From Actinomycetota bacterium (GTDB taxonomy: Bacteria > Actinomycetota > Acidimicrobiia > Acidimicrobiales > MedAcidi-G1): DNA of 64,000 nucleotides. Shown here one piece after another: positions 60,756 to 64,000 of the stretch (position 1 is its first letter; every line of letters begins with the position of its first letter). Both the position numbers and the translations under genes were made by a program. The stretch is from positions 46,322 through 110,321 of the forward strand of contig JACNLA010000032.1 in the NCBI GenBank assembly GCA_014381745.1, read 5' to 3'. Below the pieces are notes generated by a model. That model worked only from the letters and a program-made list of their open reading frames with translations. It was not told the origin of the DNA and ran no database searches.

Positions 60756-61519
60756 ACGTGCTAGCGCTCGAATTTCCTCCGGTCAGCCACCTCTTCGAGT
60801 GGCCCGACATCTTCTTCTCGGGGACGGCGTACGCCGTCAACAAGACCGTGCTCGTCTACCTGGCCGCCGTGTTGATCACCGGTGTGATCTTCACCCTGGC
60901 CGGCCGCCCGAAGCAGTCCCTCGTGCCGGCAGGAATTCAGCACGTCGCCGAATCCGGGATCGACTTCATCGAGGACTCGGTCGTCATGCAGACCATCGGC
61001 CCTGAGGGGCGCAAGTTCATGCCGTTCCTCACCACGATGTTCTTTTTCATCATGTTCTCGAACATCTTCGAGGTGATCCCCGGCATCCAGTTTCCGGCCA
61101 ACAGCCGCATGGCCGTGCCGATCACGCTGGCCATCGTTGTCTGGGTCATCTACAACTTCGTCGGAATCAGGTCACAGGGCCTGGGCGGCTACTTCAAGAA
61201 CTCTCTCTTCCCGCCGGGCGTACCGGTTGCCCTGTACCTGATCGTGACGCCCATCGAGTTGGTGTCCACGTTCGTGGTTCGTCCCTTCTCGCTGGCAATC
61301 CGACTCTGGGCCAACATGGTCGCAGGCCACCTTCTGCTCGTCACGTTCGCCGTGCTCACCCAGGTTCTCTGGAGCTCCACCTACATCGGAGCCGTCGGAC
61401 CCTTCGCCATGCTGGTGCTGATGACGGGCTTTGAGATCCTGGTGTCGGTCCTGCAGGCCTTCATCTTCACGATCCTGACGGCCGTCTACATCGGCGGCTC
61501 GATGCACCCAGCCCACTGA
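60752..61519 (+). CDS. atpB: ATP synthase F0 subunit a
   Basis: A 255-residue membrane subunit forming the proton half-channels. The essential stator arginine is in PFSLAIRLWANMVAGHLLL (about residue 184), and the last helix region GFEILVSVLQAFIFTILTAVYIGGSM is typical. Earlier helices include FLTTMFFFIMFSNIFEVIPGI. Start is GTG 60752, overlapping the subunit I-like gene by four bases. A 94-base gap with a new ribosome site precedes atpE. Confidence 0.95.
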   Translation: MNVLALEFPPVSHLFEWPDIFFSGTAYAVNKTVLVYLAAVLITGVIFTLAGRPKQSLVPAGIQHVAESGIDFIEDSVVMQTIGPEGRKFMPFLTTMFFFIMFSNIFEVIPGIQFPANSRMAVPITLAIVVWVIYNFVGIRSQGLGGYFKNSLFPPGVPVALYLIVTPIELVSTFVVRPFSLAIRLWANMVAGHLLLVTFAVLTQVLWSSTYIGAVGPFAMLVLMTGFEILVSVLQAFIFTILTAVYIGGSMHPAH

Positions 61520-61559
61520 TCCGCAGTTGGCGTTAAGGCTCTACCCGCAAGTTCAATAA

Positions 61560-61871
<312 letters not shown>

Positions 61872-61934
61872 GCAGTCGGCGGATTCGGACCAGACGACCA
61901 ACTGACACAATCGACCCGAGAGAGAGTTGAACCC

Positions 61935-62645
61935 ATGAGCCAACGACGGAACCGCCTGGCTGCGGCACCGCTGATCGCCGTGCTGGGCCTCGTGGCCCTT
62001 GCCGGCCCCGCCGGAGCTTCCGGCGAGAGCGTCGGCGGCTGTATGGCCGAGCACCTCGCAGAGGCCGTTGAGGAGAACCACGGCGATCTCGAGCACACGT
62101 TGCACGACGAAGAGGTCCAAAAGGACCTGGAGAAGTGCTTCGAGGCCCCTAACCCGATCCTCCCCGAGACCAACGAGATCATCTGGGGCGCCTTGTCCTT
62201 TGGTCTGTTGTTCTTCTTCATGGCCAAGAAGGGTTTCCCGGCTGTGAAGGGTGCGATGGACGCCCGCGCTGAGCGGATAGCCAGCGACCTAGATGCCGCT
62301 GAGCAGGCCAAGATCGACGCCAGGGCCGTGGAGGCCGATTATCAGGCTCGTCTTGGCGACGCCAAGGGTGAGGCTTCCAGGCTGATCGACGAGGCTCGTG
62401 GTGCTGCCGACCAGCTCAAGGCCGACCTGTCGGCCCGTGCCGAGGCCGACATCGCTGACATGCGCGAGCGTGCTGCTGCCGACATCGAGTCAGCTCGCCA
62501 GCAGGCCATCGCCGACCTCCGCGCCGAGGTTGCCGGTATCGCCCTGGGTGCGGCCGAGAGGGTGGTTCAGTCCAGCCTCGACGCCGAGGTCCAGGGCCGC
62601 CTGATCGACGCCTACATCGACGAGGTGGCCGGGAGCAATGGCTGA
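61935..62645 (+). CDS. atpF: ATP synthase F0 subunit b with signal-peptide-like N-terminal extension
   Basis: A 236-residue b subunit. Residues 82-97 (IIWGALSFGLLFFFMA) are the usual membrane anchor, followed by the long charged helical stalk (AERIASDLDAAEQAKIDARA and onward). Unusually, about 80 residues precede it: RRNR, a hydrophobic run LAAAPLIAVLGLVALAGPAG with an AGA|S cleavage-like site near 28, then an acidic external segment with Cys36 and Cys68. Typical actinobacterial b subunits have about 25 residues before the anchor. The ATG at 61935 is the only reasonable start in frame and the stop overlaps atpH by eight bases. Confidence 0.92.
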   Translation: MSQRRNRLAAAPLIAVLGLVALAGPAGASGESVGGCMAEHLAEAVEENHGDLEHTLHDEEVQKDLEKCFEAPNPILPETNEIIWGALSFGLLFFFMAKKGFPAVKGAMDARAERIASDLDAAEQAKIDARAVEADYQARLGDAKGEASRLIDEARGAADQLKADLSARAEADIADMRERAAADIESARQQAIADLRAEVAGIALGAAERVVQSSLDAEVQGRLIDAYIDEVAGSNG

Positions 62646-63168
62646 TCCTCGGGTTGACGCCTACGCAGACGCCCTGTTCGCCGTTGCGGCGGCCGAGGGC
62701 AACCTGGCCGCGGTCGAGGACGAGCTGTTCCAGTTCGCCCAGGCACTCGGTTCAAACGACGACCTGCGGGCAATGCTTGCCGATGGGGCGGTTCCGGCCG
62801 CACGCCGTCAACAGGTCGTCGAGGACCTGCTCGACGGCCGAGCCTCGGCAACAACGTCGGCTCTGGTCTCGATGGTTGTAGCAGCCGGCCGCGCCGCCGA
62901 CCTGCCGGCCATCATCGACGCCATGGTGGAGCGCAGTGCAGCGTCCCGGAACAAGGCTGTCGCCACGGTCCGTTCGGCAATCGACCTGAGCGTCGACCAG
63001 CGCAGCAGGCTCGAGGCCGCCATCCACACCTCAACCGGCAAAGAGGTCGAGGTGAAGGTGGTCATCGACCCGTCCGTACTGGGCGGTGTGGTGACCGAGA
63101 TAGGTGACGACATCATCGACGGCAGCGTCCGACGCCGCCTCAACCAGCTCCGAGAGAGCTTCCGCTGA
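62638..63168 (+). CDS. atpH: ATP synthase F1 subunit delta
   Basis: A 176-residue delta (OSCP) subunit linking the stator stalk to the F1 head. N-terminal helical domain DAYADALFAVAAAEGNLAAVEDEL, central SALVSMVVAAGRAADLPAIIDAM, and C-terminal VEVKVVIDPSVLGGVVTEIGDDIIDGSVRRRLNQLRE are conserved. The start overlaps atpF by eight bases. Here delta is a separate ~176-residue protein, unlike mycobacteria where a b-like segment is fused to delta. Confidence 0.94.
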   Translation: MADPRVDAYADALFAVAAAEGNLAAVEDELFQFAQALGSNDDLRAMLADGAVPAARRQQVVEDLLDGRASATTSALVSMVVAAGRAADLPAIIDAMVERSAASRNKAVATVRSAIDLSVDQRSRLEAAIHTSTGKEVEVKVVIDPSVLGGVVTEIGDDIIDGSVRRRLNQLRESFR

Positions 63169-63207
63169 GCAGCGGAAGACACATACGTACACGAGACGAG
63201 AGAGAAC

Positions 63208-64000
63208 ATGCCTGAACTCACGATTGACACGGCAGACATAGCCGCTGCGATCCAAAAGAACCTGGCTGGCTTTGAGCCCAGCCTCGAACAGAGCCAGGTC
63301 GGCCACGTGATCGAGGTCGGCGACGGCATCGCCCGTGTGTCGGGCCTGCCCGACGCTGCTGTGAACGAGTTGCTCCAGTTTGAGAGCGGCACCTTCGGTC
63401 TGGCGCTGAACCTTGATGAGGATGCCATCGGTGCGGTGGTGCTCGGCGAGGTTGACGACATCGAAGAGGGCCAGACGGTTCGTGCTACTGGCGACATCTT
63501 GTCCCTGCCTGTCGGGGACGGCCTTCTTGGTCGGGTCGTGAACGCGCTGGGGGAGCCGATCGACGGCAAGGGCCCGCTTACCAACACGGTGCAGCGCCGC
63601 ATGGAGATCCAGGCGCCGGGCATCATGGGTCGCAAGCCCGTGCACGAGCCGATGCAGACCGGCATCAAGGCAATCGACTCGCTCATCCCGATCGGGCGTG
63701 GCCAGCGCGAGCTCATCATCGGCGACCGCAAGACCGGTAAGACCACGATCGCCATCGACACAATCATCAACCAGGCCGGTCAGGGCGTGAACTGCGTCTA
63801 CGTGGCAATCGGCCAGAAGGCCTCCACCGTCGCCCAAAACGTGGCGGTGCTCGAGGCCCACGGTGCCATGGAGTACACGGTCGTGGTGGTTGCCCCGGCA
63901 TCCGAGCCGGCGCCGTTCAAGTATCTGGCTCCCTATGCCGGATGTGCAATGGGCCAGCACTGGATGGACAACGGGGGCCACGCCCTCGCCGTCTACGACG
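63208..64000 (+). CDS. atpA: ATP synthase F1 subunit alpha (partial, runs off window)
   Basis: The first 264 residues of the alpha subunit. The N-terminal beta-barrel includes [20 protein letters not shown] and [37 protein letters not shown] and the Walker A GDRKTGKT ([17 protein letters not shown]) follow, then [14 protein letters not shown]. Start ATG 63208 lies 39 bases after atpH. The remainder, including the catalytic-interface arginine, lies beyond the window end. Confidence 0.96.
   Translation, partial: MPELTIDTADIAAAIQKNLAGFEPSLEQSQVGHVIEVGDGIARVSGLPDAAVNELLQFESGTFGLALNLDEDAIGAVVLGEVDDIEEGQTVRATGDILSLPVGDGLLGRVVNALGEPIDGKGPLTNTVQRRMEIQAPGIMGRKPVHEPMQTGIKAIDSLIPIGRGQRELIIGDRKTGKTTIAIDTIINQAGQGVNCVYVAIGQKASTVAQNVAVLEAHGAMEYTVVVVAPASEPAPFKYLAPYAGCAMGQHWMDNGGHALAVYD

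Overview
The window is 64 kb of dense, GC-rich bacterial chromosome with about 52 protein-coding genes. I saw no rRNA, tRNA, CRISPR array, insertion sequence or phage gene, and no gene-free stretch above about 255 bases. The gene set points to an actinobacterium, most probably a free-living Acidimicrobiia-like lineage. The indicators are a glyA - wecA - atp operon order also known in Streptomyces, an F420-type luciferase-like oxidoreductase, a DUF3516 helicase, eukaryote-like IleRS, class Ia ribonucleotide reductase, and many acyl-CoA ligases, SDRs and a methylmalonyl-CoA mutase. The lineage is an inference from gene content only.

Layout. 1-7.1 kb (+): end of an unknown gene, DUF1330 protein, acyl-CoA dehydrogenase, CoxL-type molybdopterin hydroxylase subunit, aminotransferase, omega-amidase-like hydrolase and polyprenyl diphosphate synthase, mostly translationally coupled. 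7.1-11.3 kb: DUF3516 helicase and 3-methyladenine glycosylase (-), a monooxygenase-fold protein (+), and a ribbon-helix-helix/MazF toxin-antitoxin pair (-). 11.3-17.5 kb: lipid-related genes (DUF7064/7065-like protein, acyl-CoA ligase, SDR, nitronate-monooxygenase-like protein, thiolase-like protein). 17.5-22.9 kb: a metal locus with a DtxR-family regulator, a three-gene Fe(III)-type ABC importer and a FetB-like permease. 22.9-30.9 kb: maf, dus, formylglycine-generating enzyme, two hydrolases, SDR, LLM oxidoreductase and an MFS exporter. 31-35.6 kb: methylmalonyl-CoA mutase subunits and the MeaB chaperone. 35.6-44.1 kb: PhoX-like protein, nrdAB and ileS. 44.2-54.5 kb: two acyl-CoA ligases flanking a small acidic protein and an AddAB-like helicase-nuclease pair. 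54.5-57.4 kb: a two-gene toxin-antitoxin-like unit, then myo-inositol-phosphate synthase divergent from a LysR regulator. 57.5-64 kb: glyA, wecA and the ATP synthase operon, running off the end inside atpA.

Together these describe an aerobic heterotroph. It activates and oxidises fatty or organic acids (three CoA ligases, acyl-CoA dehydrogenase, thiolase-like protein, SDRs), feeds propionyl units through methylmalonyl-CoA mutase, and respires with an F-type ATP synthase.

A recurring sequence theme is a TANNNT hexamer placed 6-9 bases before the start codon of at least fifteen genes, the pattern expected of leaderless transcripts. The items most worth following up are the toxin-antitoxin-like pair behind a perfect 30-bp palindrome (54476-55031), an ATP synthase b subunit with a signal-peptide-like N-terminal extension and two cysteines, and a DtxR-family regulator with altered metal ligands beside an iron-type importer carrying a candidate DtxR/IdeR box.
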